Source of the DNA: WVZL01 sp041862375
Lineage (GTDB): Bacteria; Acidobacteriota; Aminicenantia; Aminicenantales; Aminicenantaceae
Assembly: GCA_041862375.1 (NCBI GenBank)
Contig: JBGVTE010000053.1
Coordinates: 1-17,025 of the forward strand
Direction: 5' to 3'
Length of the DNA stretch: 17,025 nucleotides
Of this stretch, positions 7,866 to 15,534 are shown piece after piece. Numbering within the stretch: position 1 is the first letter of the stretch; each line of letters opens with the position of its first letter. The position numbers and the translations under genes are program-made. A model generated the notes under the pieces. It was not told the origin of the DNA and made no database searches. It saw only the letters and a list, made by a program, of their open reading frames with translations.

Positions 7866-8504
7866 TCATATTAAAATGAATCTTATAAGTTCAAATGCTT
7901 CAGCAAATTCAAAATTAACTTGAGTACCTCTGGTATATGCAATTCCTTGGACATTTTTCTCATCAAAATATTCCCGAAAATCCTGTGACTTGTACTTAGC
8001 TAGTGCCTCTATCTTTTTTCTTACATGCCTTTCTGTCAACTTCACAAAAATATCAGTATTGAATGTCAGGTTATTCCAGGGATGCTCATAGCCCCAAATA
8101 GAGGAGTTTTTTTTAAATGCTCTTAATGCTTCATTATAAATAGTTTGATGGTCTTGGTGCATATCGTGGGAAGAGGGTATTAATACTAAATCCGGTTTAA
8201 TCTTATCATTGAATTCAACCAAGTTTTCAAGTATTTGCTGCCTGTACTGAGGAAATGCTCTAACTTTATAATCCAGGAGAAAAAGGTTATTTGGAGAAAT
8301 ACCAATAATTTTTGTAGAATTTTCACATTCTTCCTTTAAAATAGTACTCGGCAGCTCTTCAGTCAAAGATTCTCTACAGCTTGAGAAAGCGACATAATAC
8401 ACCTCTTTACCCTCCTCTATTAACCTAACCATAGTGCTGCCAGCACCAAGCTCAGCATCATCAGTATGAGGACTTAATGCTAATATTTTATTAAAATTAA
8501 TCAT
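7866..8504 (-). CDS. PIG-L family N-deacetylase
   Basis: A 212-residue zinc-dependent deacetylase of the PIG-L/LmbE family (PF02585). The metal and catalytic motif is SPHTDDAELGAG (residues 11-22, with His 13, Asp 15 and Asp 16), and the second metal site is HQDHQ (116-120). Family members remove N-acetyl from GlcNAc-containing lipids, antibiotics or nucleotide sugars. Here the likely role is N-deacetylation of an amino sugar before or after incorporation, with the acceptor unknown. Length is close to the family norm. AGGAG lies 8 nt before the ATG. The gene is followed by the WbqC-like gene and preceded by a 277-bp gap, so it may have its own promoter, although I could not find a convincing one. 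Confidence 0.9.
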   Translation of the reverse strand: MINFNKILALSPHTDDAELGAGSTMVRLIEEGKEVYYVAFSSCRESLTEELPSTILKEECENSTKIIGISPNNLFLLDYKVRAFPQYRQQILENLVEFNDKIKPDLVLIPSSHDMHQDHQTIYNEALRAFKKNSSIWGYEHPWNNLTFNTDIFVKLTERHVRKKIEALAKYKSQDFREYFDEKNVQGIAYTRGTQVNFEFAEAFELIRFILI

Positions 8505-8525
8505 TTTTAATACTCCTTTACTTTT

Positions 8526-8657
8526 TCATCTTAGCCATTTTAATCTAATTCTTGTCGAACCCATATGGCCCTTTTTCAAAGACCGAATTCCGAAGGCTAA
8601 ATCTTCATTGATCCCTTCATCAATTCCCAAAGAATCCTTAATAATAATAAAATCTCT
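8526..8657 (-). pseudogene. Unrecognised short open frame, possible gene remnant
   Basis: On the minus strand 43 codons are open between stops and end 21 bp before the PIG-L-like ATG. The reading includes KDSLGIDEGINEDLAFGIRS and ends in RLKWLR. Composition looks protein-like, with balanced charge and hydrophobic spacing, but there is no start codon near the beginning and I do not recognise a family. Another frame upstream (about 8660-8755) also stays open, which would fit a frameshifted remnant. It could equally be chance. The rest of the 8505-8781 gap is AT-rich with nothing else I can name. Confidence 0.25.
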
Positions 8658-8781
8658 CTATCACAGAAAAAACGCTTCCAAAATTAGACGATAGAATTTT
8701 AATATTTTTATATAAAAAAGGGATTTTTATGAATAGATTTGAGGAAGAAGATTTAGATTAGATGTTTGAGATGACTCTATC

Positions 8782-9660
8782 TTAGGCTTTACTTTTTGGT
8801 TTCTGTTTTTCGAGGTATTCAAGAAATAAGGCAAGCATGGTGAATATAAATATACTTACAAGGAAGGACATTAAAACATTGAATTTTTTCCTGGGTAAAA
8901 CAGGAGAAAGTGAAGGTGTCGGTACCTTAAGCTGCGAAGTGAAGTATATCCCCTTTATTTTCTTTTCTTCCTGTATTTCTTCTATCTTTGCTTTCTTCAG
9001 CTTCTCATTCAGCTCATCATAATATTTTAAGCTCAATACAATTTCATTAGAATAAAGTAGGTTTCCTAAAATTTCTCCTTCTCCTCTATCTTTCCTTCTC
9101 AAATTCAGACGCTGTTCATCTTCTAACAGTACAACTCTCTTCTTTGTATCAGTCATTTCTCTCTCAAGATCCTCTATTCTCTTCTTAATGGTAACGAGAT
9201 TTTTTTCAAACGCAGATTTCTCTTTTTTTGGTTTTACATCCAAATCATCAGCCAATCTATTAAAAAGAGTATTCAGGATGAGCTTTCCTCTTTCAACATC
9301 TCTATCTCTTACAGAAATTTTAACCAACTTGGTATCTCTTAAATTTTCAGCCTTTATTTTTGGGAGACTTTTTTTATCAATGCTTAATTCCTTGGCAAGT
9401 ACTTCATGGTATGAACCTTGATTAATCTGATTTGCTACTTGAGTAGGAGAATCGAAGGAATATTCCACAAATTCAGCCTCTTTTGTTTGGTAAACAATCT
9501 TGCTCATTTCAATCACTGCATCTATTTCCCAAACCTTAGGAGCAACAAAGCTGTATATCCCCACTGCTACTACGATAATAAAAGTAGGAATTACTATCAG
9601 CCATTTTTTCTTTTTAAAAACACTTATGTAATCCATTAATTCAACTTCATATTCTTCCAT
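8782..9660 (-). CDS. Wzz-type polysaccharide chain-length / co-polymerase protein
   Basis: A 292-residue inner-membrane protein with Wzz architecture. It has a short cytoplasmic N-terminus (MEEYEVELMDYISVFKKKKW), a first membrane segment at about 21-40 and a periplasmic domain rich in charged helices. Coiled-coil stretches lie near 148-190 and 210-240. A Pro-rich PTPSLSPVLPRKKF precedes the second membrane segment at about 262-284, and the tail is short and basic. Wzz proteins set the modal length of Wzy-polymerised chains. No tyrosine kinase domain is fused and no separate BY-kinase is in the window, so this resembles class 1 (O-antigen-type) rather than class 2 co-polymerases. GAGGT sits 4 nt before the ATG. 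The gene begins 69 bp after ugd in what looks like one transcription unit. Confidence 0.9.
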   Translation of the reverse strand: MEEYEVELMDYISVFKKKKWLIVIPTFIIVVAVGIYSFVAPKVWEIDAVIEMSKIVYQTKEAEFVEYSFDSPTQVANQINQGSYHEVLAKELSIDKKSLPKIKAENLRDTKLVKISVRDRDVERGKLILNTLFNRLADDLDVKPKKEKSAFEKNLVTIKKRIEDLEREMTDTKKRVVLLEDEQRLNLRRKDRGEGEILGNLLYSNEIVLSLKYYDELNEKLKKAKIEEIQEEKKIKGIYFTSQLKVPTPSLSPVLPRKKFNVLMSFLVSIFIFTMLALFLEYLEKQKPKSKA

Positions 9661-9729
9661 GTCTACCTCATTTTTCTATTTTTTAAGCTACAATACTCAA
9701 TATTAAATATCAAGCGAAATATTCCCTAC

Positions 9730-11034
9730 CTATTTCCGGCCCATAGAGTAGTATTCAAACCCAAGCTTCTGAATATCTGCAGGCTCGAACATATTTCTTC
9801 CATCAACAATAATAGGATTGGCCATCACTTCTATTATTTTCTTTAAATCGAGCTTTTTAAACTCATCCCATTCTGTAACAATGACCAATGAATTTACCCC
9901 TTCTGCAGCCTCATAAGGAGAATCTGTGTAAACAATCCGAGGAGGCTCTTCAGGAAATACTTCTTTCATATTCTCCATAGCCTTTGGATCGTAAAAACGG
10001 AGTAAAGCGCCTTCTTTTAGCAGTCTTTCTATAACCTTAATACTCGGCGCTTCTCTTATATCGTCTGTCTCAGGTTTGAAGGAAAGACCTAGTAAAGCAA
10101 TTTTTTTATCCTTTAGTATCCAAAGAGCTCTTTTTATTTTTTCCACAAAAATCCTGATTCTGTCGGCGTTTATTTTATCAACTTCTCTCAATAAATTAAT
10201 GTTGATTCCCAAATCTTCTCCGATTTTAGCCAAAGCTCTTAAGTCTTTGGGGAAACAGGATCCTCCGTATCCAAGTCCTGCTCTCAAAAATAACCTCCCA
10301 ATTCTGGAATCAAGCCCCATCCCCTCAGCTACCTGCTCAACATCTGCATCTGTCTTTTCACAAAGTTCAGAAATAAGGTTTATGTAAGAAATTTTCATGG
10401 CCAAAAAAGAATTAGAAGCATGTTTAATGAGCTCTGCTGTTTCAATGTTTGTGATGACAATTCTATCTTTGAATTTTTGGTATATCTTCATCAGGATATC
10501 CATTGCCCGTTCTGTTTCTGCCCCAATGATGATACGGTCTGGGTTTAAAAAATCCTGAACAGCAGACCCCTCTCTCAGGAATTCAGGATTGGAAGCGATA
10601 TCAAAATCTATCTTACTTCTTCTATAGAGTGATATGGTTCTCTTGATCCACATCGATGTTTTAACGGGCACTGTACTCTTCTCTACTACAAGCTTATAGG
10701 AATTAAGGTTTTCAGCAATCGTTCGTGAGACTCCTTCGACAAATGACATATCAGCACTCCCATCTTCTCTCTGAGGGGTATTGACGCAGACGAAAATAAC
10801 ATCTGATGAGCGGATGGTGTTGTTTAGGTCAGAGTTAAAAGTAAGATTTCCCTTCTTCAAATTTACTTTAAGTAATTCCTCAAGACCTGGCTCATAAATC
10901 GGGGAAATGCCTTGGGAGGCCTTATCGATTTTATCTTTAATCTTGTCTGCTCCACTCACATTGTGACCTAATTCTGCCAAGCCAACTGCGGTAACCAATC
11001 CTACATATCCAGTGCCTATCACAGCAATTTTCAT
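9730..11034 (-). CDS. ugd: UDP-glucose 6-dehydrogenase
   Basis: A 434-residue NAD-dependent enzyme oxidising UDP-glucose twice to UDP-glucuronate. Residues 1-20 carry the Rossmann motif MKIAVIGTGYVG. FVCVNTP and EKSTVPV follow, then NPEFLREG (149-156) and ELIKHASNSFLAMK (201-214) with Lys 204 and Asn 208. The catalytic Cys 260 lies in GYGGSCFPKDLRAL. The C-terminal nucleotide-binding domain includes LGLSFKPETDDIREAP. All expected residues are present and length is normal. The start is clear, with AAGGAG 6 nt upstream of the ATG. It is the second of two adjacent but distinct nucleotide-sugar dehydrogenases. The SCFPKD form of the active site separates this UDP-glucose type from the HCIPIDP form of its neighbour. 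It should supply glucuronate to the polymer. Confidence 0.94.
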   Translation of the reverse strand: MKIAVIGTGYVGLVTAVGLAELGHNVSGADKIKDKIDKASQGISPIYEPGLEELLKVNLKKGNLTFNSDLNNTIRSSDVIFVCVNTPQREDGSADMSFVEGVSRTIAENLNSYKLVVEKSTVPVKTSMWIKRTISLYRRSKIDFDIASNPEFLREGSAVQDFLNPDRIIIGAETERAMDILMKIYQKFKDRIVITNIETAELIKHASNSFLAMKISYINLISELCEKTDADVEQVAEGMGLDSRIGRLFLRAGLGYGGSCFPKDLRALAKIGEDLGININLLREVDKINADRIRIFVEKIKRALWILKDKKIALLGLSFKPETDDIREAPSIKVIERLLKEGALLRFYDPKAMENMKEVFPEEPPRIVYTDSPYEAAEGVNSLVIVTEWDEFKKLDLKKIIEVMANPIIVDGRNMFEPADIQKLGFEYYSMGRK

Positions 11035-11113
11035 TGCATTCTCCTTTATTCAAGCCTTATGCCAATATTCTTAGCTCCTATTGGAAGCATTCCTTTTTCC
11101 GTAATAAAAAAGC

Positions 11114-12433
11114 TTAAGCTCTGATTACTTTCTTACTTTTCTTCCTGATTGCATTTCGAGTATCAATAATTAAATCTGAGTGCTTTTGAATCCACTCAAA
11201 ATCATATACAGAGTGAGCAGTGGCGATAATTACTGCATCCGCTTCAGTCAATTTCTTCTCGTTTAAAGGCGTTGATTTCAAACTTAATCCTGGATAATCT
11301 CTATGACCAGAGGACTGTGGAACGTAAGGGTCATTATATGAAACTTTTGCCCCTTTATTTATAAGCAAACTGATGATTTTAAGGGCCGGGGATTCTCTTT
11401 GATCATCTATATCCTCTTTGTAAGAAATCCCAAGAACCAGTATTTTGGTTCCTTTCACAGGCTTACCTCTTTGATTGAGAGCTTCGATTGTCTTTGACAC
11501 TACAAAATAGGGCATGAAAGTATTAATTTCCCCGGCCAGCTCAATAAACTTTGTCGAGAAGTCGACTTCTTTTGCCTTCCAGGTGAGATAGAACGGGTCA
11601 ATAGGAATACAATGTCCTCCATAACCAGGTCCAGGGTAAAAGGGCATGAAGCCGAAGGGCTTAGTAGATGCTGCTTCAACCACTTCCCATACATCTATTC
11701 CCATGCGGTCAAAAATCATCTTCATCTCATTAACCATAGCAATGTTTACAGAGCGAAAAATATTCTCCATAAGCTTTGTTGCTTCAGCCACTCTGGGAGA
11801 AGATACAGGAATTGTCTCAACAACAATCTGGTCATAAAGCGTTTGAGCCAGCCACCTGCAATTCTTGGTAACACCACCGACGATTTTAGGAATCTTCGTA
11901 GTTGAATACACCTTGTCCCCGGGATTCTCTCTCTCCGGTGAATAGGCAAGGTAAAAATCTTCTCCTGCTTTTAATCCAGAAGTCTCCAAGAGGGGAAGCA
12001 TATTTTCTTCTGTTGTGCCAGGGTAAGTTGTACTTTCTAAAATGATCAATTGTCCTTTTCTTAAATTTTTTGCAATAACTTCTGTTGTCTTCATCACAAA
12101 AGATATATCTGGATTTTTATGAGAATCTAAAGGAGTTGGAACACAGACAATAATAACATCTGCCTCTGAAAGAGTGCTTAAATCTGAAGTTGCTCGAAAT
12201 TTCTTCTTTCTAAGAAAGCTCTTGAGTTCCTTTGCAGAAACATGTTTTATATAACTCCTGCCCTGATTCAGCATGTTTACTTTTTTCTGGTCAATGTCAA
12301 ATCCTGTAACCTCAAATCCTCCTTCTAAAAAGGCTTTAACTAGAGGTAGTCCAACGTATCCCAAGCCAATGATTTCTACTATAGCTTCTCTACTCTTTAT
12401 TTTCTTCTCTAAATCCAAAACTTTCTTAGACAT
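11114..12433 (-). CDS. wbpA: UDP-N-acetylhexosamine 6-dehydrogenase (WbpA/TviB-like)
   Basis: A 439-residue nucleotide-sugar dehydrogenase that should convert UDP-GlcNAc (or UDP-GalNAc) to the uronic acid with two NAD. Key features are GLGYVGLP (23-30), CVPTPLDSHKNPDISFV (97-113), STTYPGTTEE (134-143), SPERENPGD (165-173) and the active-site Cys 275 in PGYGGHCIPIDP. The C-terminal domain has LGISYKEDIDDQRESP. The HCIPIDP signature and the insert following SPERENPGD are typical of the WbpA/WecC group rather than UDP-glucose dehydrogenases. It starts 3 bp after the epimerase stop, so the pair is probably translationally coupled, as in TviB-TviC and WbpO-WbpP pairs that make amino-sugar uronates. 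Its product is also the substrate expected by the fused dehydrogenase/acetyltransferase at 3891-5477. GlcNAc versus GalNAc preference cannot be told here. Confidence 0.9.
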   Translation of the reverse strand: MSKKVLDLEKKIKSREAIVEIIGLGYVGLPLVKAFLEGGFEVTGFDIDQKKVNMLNQGRSYIKHVSAKELKSFLRKKKFRATSDLSTLSEADVIIVCVPTPLDSHKNPDISFVMKTTEVIAKNLRKGQLIILESTTYPGTTEENMLPLLETSGLKAGEDFYLAYSPERENPGDKVYSTTKIPKIVGGVTKNCRWLAQTLYDQIVVETIPVSSPRVAEATKLMENIFRSVNIAMVNEMKMIFDRMGIDVWEVVEAASTKPFGFMPFYPGPGYGGHCIPIDPFYLTWKAKEVDFSTKFIELAGEINTFMPYFVVSKTIEALNQRGKPVKGTKILVLGISYKEDIDDQRESPALKIISLLINKGAKVSYNDPYVPQSSGHRDYPGLSLKSTPLNEKKLTEADAVIIATAHSVYDFEWIQKHSDLIIDTRNAIRKKSKKVIRA

Positions 12434-12436
12434 TTC

Positions 12437-13372
12437 CTACATCCTTTCTTTTACCCATTCAATAGTCCTTCCCAAACCTTCTGAAAACGTAACTAGAGGC
12501 TCAAACTTTATCATCTCATTTGCCTTTGTGATGTCAGCAAAAGAATGTCTGATGTCTCCAGGACGAGGTTTATCATAAATTGGTTTAATATCAGCATCCA
12601 AAATAATGCTTATTTTTTCTGCCAGAGTATTAACAGTTGTTCTCTCACCACAAGCAATATTAATAACCTCTCCCGAAACACTCTCTGCATTTGCAGCCAA
12701 GATATTTGCATCGACTACGTTGCTTACAAAAGTAAAATCCCTGGATTGTTCTCCATCTCCAAATATTATAGGTCTTTTCCCTTTGAGCATTTTAGTTATA
12801 AAGTTTGGAATGGCTGCTGCATACTGAGAAAAGACATCTTGACGGGGGCCAAATATATTAAAATATCTTAGGCATACTGTGGGAAGCCCATAAATACGGT
12901 CAAAAATAAGGCAGTATTTTTCTCCTGTAACCTTGGTAAGAGCATAGGGAGAAAGAGGATTTCCTTCTATGCCTTCTTTTTTGGGAAGATTGGAGTCATC
13001 TCCATACACAGAAGAAGAAGAGGCAAAGACAAATTTTTTAACCTTTGCTTCTCTCGAGGCAAGTAATAAATTCAATGTTCCATTGATATTGATTTCGCTA
13101 GTCAGCGCTGGATTCTCAATCGACCGGGGAACAGAAGGCAACGCCGCTTGATGTAAAACAAAATCAACGCCATCTACAGTTCGCCTGCATGTTTTAATAT
13201 TTCTAATGTCTCCCTCGATAAGTTCAATTTTATCGAGCAGAGAAGAAAGGTTCTCCTTTTTCCCTGTAATAAAATTGTCAATAACTCTAACTTTTTCTCC
13301 TCTCTGAACTAATTCTTCAACGATATTAGAGCCGATAAAACCTGCTCCTCCTGTCACCAAATACCTCATCAT
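12437..13372 (-). CDS. NAD-dependent NDP-sugar epimerase (SDR; WbpP/TviC/GalE-like)
   Basis: A 311-residue extended short-chain dehydrogenase/reductase. The NAD loop is TGGAGFIG (7-14), the catalytic Ser lies in ASSSSVYGD (117-125), and Tyr 143 and Lys 147 form the YxxxK pair in SPYALTK. RYFNIFGPRQDV and FGDGEQSRDF are the substrate-region motifs of UDP-hexose/UDP-HexNAc 4-epimerases. The most likely reaction is UDP-GlcNAc to UDP-GalNAc, given the tightly linked UDP-HexNAc dehydrogenase. A UDP-glucose, UDP-GlcA or uronate 4-epimerase is the main alternative. Two ATG codons are adjacent (13372 and 13369). The first is used here, with a modest GGAATAAG upstream. It lies 37 bp after cysC. Confidence 0.9.
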   Translation of the reverse strand: MMRYLVTGGAGFIGSNIVEELVQRGEKVRVIDNFITGKKENLSSLLDKIELIEGDIRNIKTCRRTVDGVDFVLHQAALPSVPRSIENPALTSEININGTLNLLLASREAKVKKFVFASSSSVYGDDSNLPKKEGIEGNPLSPYALTKVTGEKYCLIFDRIYGLPTVCLRYFNIFGPRQDVFSQYAAAIPNFITKMLKGKRPIIFGDGEQSRDFTFVSNVVDANILAANAESVSGEVINIACGERTTVNTLAEKISIILDADIKPIYDKPRPGDIRHSFADITKANEMIKFEPLVTFSEGLGRTIEWVKERM

Positions 13373-13409
13373 CTTATTCCATTTTATTGAATCACAAAAG
13401 AAACACAGA

Positions 13410-13976
13410 TTATTCTAAATAGCCCAAGTCATTGAGCTTCTTGATAACCTTATTGGCACTTTCTTCCATACTCTCTTTATCTGTTTCCAAAACGATCTCA
13501 GGTTTCAATGGTTCCTCATAGGGGTCAGAAATACCCGTAAATTCTTGAATTTCTCCTTTCATGGCTTTTTCGTATAGGCCCTTCACATCTCGCTCAATAC
13601 AGACTTCAACAGAACATTTAACATAGGCTTCAACAAAGTTTCCTATTTCCCTGCGGGCATGCTCTCTGAGTTTCCGGTAAGGTGAAATAAAAGAAGTGAG
13701 CACTGCCACATTATTTCGGGTCAAAAGTTTGGCAACAAACGTGACTCTTCGTATGTTCTCGTTCCGATCTTCTTTAGAAAAGCCTAAATCTCTCGTTAGG
13801 CTCTGGCGAACAATATCTCCATCGAGCCTTTCCACTTTCAGCCCTTCTGCTTTGAGAATTTCAGCTACTCGATTAGCTATAGCAGACTTTCCTGAACAGG
13901 GTAAACCAGTAAACCATACCGTGAATCCTTTTTGCTCTTTGTTTATCCTTTCTCTCCTATTCTTTTTCTTCCTCAT
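13410..13976 (-). CDS. cysC: Adenylylsulfate kinase (APS kinase)
   Basis: A 188-residue single-domain kinase that phosphorylates APS to PAPS. The P-loop is GLPCSGKS (24-31). DGD follows at 52-54, then FSKEDRNENIRRV (66-78), SFISPYRKLREHAR (95-108) and FTGISDPYEEP (146-156), all family signatures. The tail ends in LNDLGYLE. The first 15 residues are strongly basic and lie upstream of the usual CysC core. GGGAG is about 9 nt before the ATG. It completes the PAPS pathway begun by sat, but 371 bp containing a palindromic element separate the two genes. Since no PAPS reductase is nearby and a sulfotransferase and sugar genes are, PAPS is probably destined for sulfation rather than cysteine synthesis (inference). 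Confidence 0.95.
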   Translation of the reverse strand: MRKKKNRRERINKEQKGFTVWFTGLPCSGKSAIANRVAEILKAEGLKVERLDGDIVRQSLTRDLGFSKEDRNENIRRVTFVAKLLTRNNVAVLTSFISPYRKLREHARREIGNFVEAYVKCSVEVCIERDVKGLYEKAMKGEIQEFTGISDPYEEPLKPEIVLETDKESMEESANKVIKKLNDLGYLE

Positions 13977-14000
13977 CTATTGCTCTCCCGGTGCTATGAG

Positions 14001-14221
14001 GGAAGCATCTTTTTTCCCGTGATAAAGAAAGAAAAGCGTGGGTATACGGTGAAGAAAGTCGTATGAAGGTTGAGCGGGCATAGTTTCCGACCGGAGGGAG
14101 GAATAGCGAAGCCTGAATCGAGCCGCTTTGGCTCGCTGGGGCAAAGCGAGCGTGCCTTCAAGCTGTATGCCCATCGCTCAATGACTATTTTAATTTTCAT
14201 CACGGAAAAAAAGATGCTTCC
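14001..14221. mobile_element. MITE-like palindromic element containing repeat copy 2
   Basis: A 221-bp noncoding element between sat and cysC. Its ends, 14001-14023 and 14199-14221, are inverted repeats matching at 22 of 23 bases. Inside them, GGGTATAC (14040-14047) can pair with GTATGCCC (14165-14172). Alternatively TTGAGCGGGCATA (14070-14082) pairs with 14166-14181 with a 3-nt bulge. ATGAG occurs immediately left of the element (13996-14000) and again 4 bp beyond its right end (14226-14230), a weak hint of target duplication. The core 14039-14179 is shared with 3-190. There is no transposase, so it would be nonautonomous. Its left end stops 24 bp short of the cysC ATG and leaves the ribosome site intact. 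The remainder of the sat-cysC gap (14222-14347) shows nothing recognisable. A structured RNA or attenuator is the alternative reading. Confidence 0.65.
14039..14179 (+). repeat. Interspersed structured repeat, copy 2
   Basis: This is the core shared with 3-190 in the same orientation. 14039-14082 aligns to 3-46 and 14109-14158 to 120-169, with a single mismatch over the second block. The 26 bases between (14083-14108) are unrelated to copy 1. The second block again offers competing hairpins: GAGCC/GGCTC, GCTCGCT/AGCGAGC and CGCTTTG/CAAAGCG. In the first hairpin TATACG pairs with CGTATG through one T-G wobble where copy 1 has C-G, so pairing is kept. Confidence 0.75.
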
Positions 14222-14347
14222 TGTCATGAGAATCTTTTTGACAATAAGCCCTCTCTTATTTTATAAATTACTCAAATCCCTTTTTTCTTCAAAGATGCCT
14301 TGTGGCTCCTTCAAAAAAAGTAAGACATGTATTTTCCTTAATTATCT

Positions 14348-15496
14348 TCACTCAACAAATGGATTATCGTAACCTATGATAATCTTGGCCACTTCAGGGC
14401 GCATTAATTCTGAGGGTGGAATCTTCCCCTGGATAAGCATTTCTCTAATTTTTGTCCCGCTAAAGTTAATATGGTCTGAAGGTGGATGAGGGCAAGTTTT
14501 TTCATTCACAACGGAATCGCATTTCTTGCAGAAATAAAAAGATTTGAAAAACAAAGGCATGATTTCCAAATCAGGAAATTCTTCAAAAATATCCTGAGCA
14601 GCGTAAGGTGGGTAGAAGTTACCGACACCAGCATGGTCACGACCGATGATTATATGAGTACAGCCAAAATTCTTTCGAATTATAGCGTGAAAAATTGCCT
14701 CTCTTGGCCCCGCATACCTCATTTCCATCTGGAGGATAACTATCACAGCTCTTTCTTTCAAATAGTAATTTCTTATAAGTTCCTCATACGAGGCAATAAT
14801 TACCTCATCTTTAAAATCACCCTTTTTTTTACGGCCGATAACTGGGTTGACAAAAATACCATCAGTGAAGGTTAAAGCTGTTTTCTGGACATATTCGTGG
14901 CCGATATGAGGTGTGTTTCTTGTCTGAAAACCAACAACTGTCCTCCAGCCCTTTTCTTTAAAGAGAATTCTTGTCTCTAGAGGTTTGAGCTTATACCTAT
15001 AGAAGGGTGTGGCAGATTCCTGAATCAAGTCAATTTTTCCCCCGAGTAATACCTCTTTCATTCTCAAAACCTTAGCCACTCCTGGATGAGAGGCATCTTT
15101 TGTCTGGAAGACTTTCTCGGCCAGTTCCTCCTTGTCGTACTCATATTTTTCTTCAAGATAAAGAACTGCTACTGGTTTTTCTCCCTCACCAATGAGAATA
15201 ATTTCCTGCCCTTCCCTTAACTTTTCTGCCTCTTCTTCTCTCACATCGAAAACAATGGGGATAGGCCAGGGAAGGTCATTAGTGAGTCTCATATGATTCA
15301 ATACATTCCTGTACTCGCTCTGCCCCAAAAATCCTTCCAACGGGCTAAAAACACCACAAGCTATGTTTTCAACATCGCTTATTAACTCTCCATCAAGTTT
15401 TAGAGAAGGCAACTCTTCAGCTCGCTCAAGAATGCTCTCTTTCTCTTTTTGCCTAAGAATCCGCTCGATAAGTTTGCCGCCATGGGGACGAATCAT
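14348..15496 (-). CDS. sat: Sulfate adenylyltransferase (ATP sulfurylase, Sat/Met3 type)
   Basis: A 382-residue homomeric-type ATP sulfurylase making APS from sulfate and ATP. The N-terminal PUA-like domain starts MIRPHGGKL. The catalytic domain holds QTRNTPHIGHE (191-201; usual form QTRNPxHxxHE), MRYAGPRE (259-266) and GRDHAGVG (285-292). Cys 323, 326 and 335 with His 337 form the zinc site of the bacterial/archaeal branch, and FSGTKIREML follows. Length is normal, with no fused kinase and no CysD/CysN partner. AGGAG and AAGGA lie just before the ATG. It follows the RHH gene by 38 bp and probably shares its transcript. Together with cysC it should supply PAPS to the sulfotransferase at 16069-16653. 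The dissimilatory direction is unlikely in this sugar-gene setting. Confidence 0.95.
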   Translation of the reverse strand: MIRPHGGKLIERILRQKEKESILERAEELPSLKLDGELISDVENIACGVFSPLEGFLGQSEYRNVLNHMRLTNDLPWPIPIVFDVREEEAEKLREGQEIILIGEGEKPVAVLYLEEKYEYDKEELAEKVFQTKDASHPGVAKVLRMKEVLLGGKIDLIQESATPFYRYKLKPLETRILFKEKGWRTVVGFQTRNTPHIGHEYVQKTALTFTDGIFVNPVIGRKKKGDFKDEVIIASYEELIRNYYLKERAVIVILQMEMRYAGPREAIFHAIIRKNFGCTHIIIGRDHAGVGNFYPPYAAQDIFEEFPDLEIMPLFFKSFYFCKKCDSVVNEKTCPHPPSDHINFSGTKIREMLIQGKIPPSELMRPEVAKIIIGYDNPFVE

Positions 15497-15534
15497 TCCT
15501 TTCTCCTTTTCTTATGGAATTGAAATCGAGGCTA

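Noticed and set aside
8730..8762. Tiny plus-strand reading frame beginning ATGAATAGATTTGAGG
   Set aside because: Only about 10 codons, no family, and opposite to the flanking genes; most likely chance in AT-rich DNA.
11612..11905. Plus-strand open frame inside the UDP-HexNAc dehydrogenase gene
   Set aside because: Antisense shadow of a strongly conserved coding region, with no ribosome site or family signature.
14034..14227. Short minus-strand frames across the palindromic element between sat and cysC
   Set aside because: They are produced by the repeat itself, differ between its copies, and have no protein signature.
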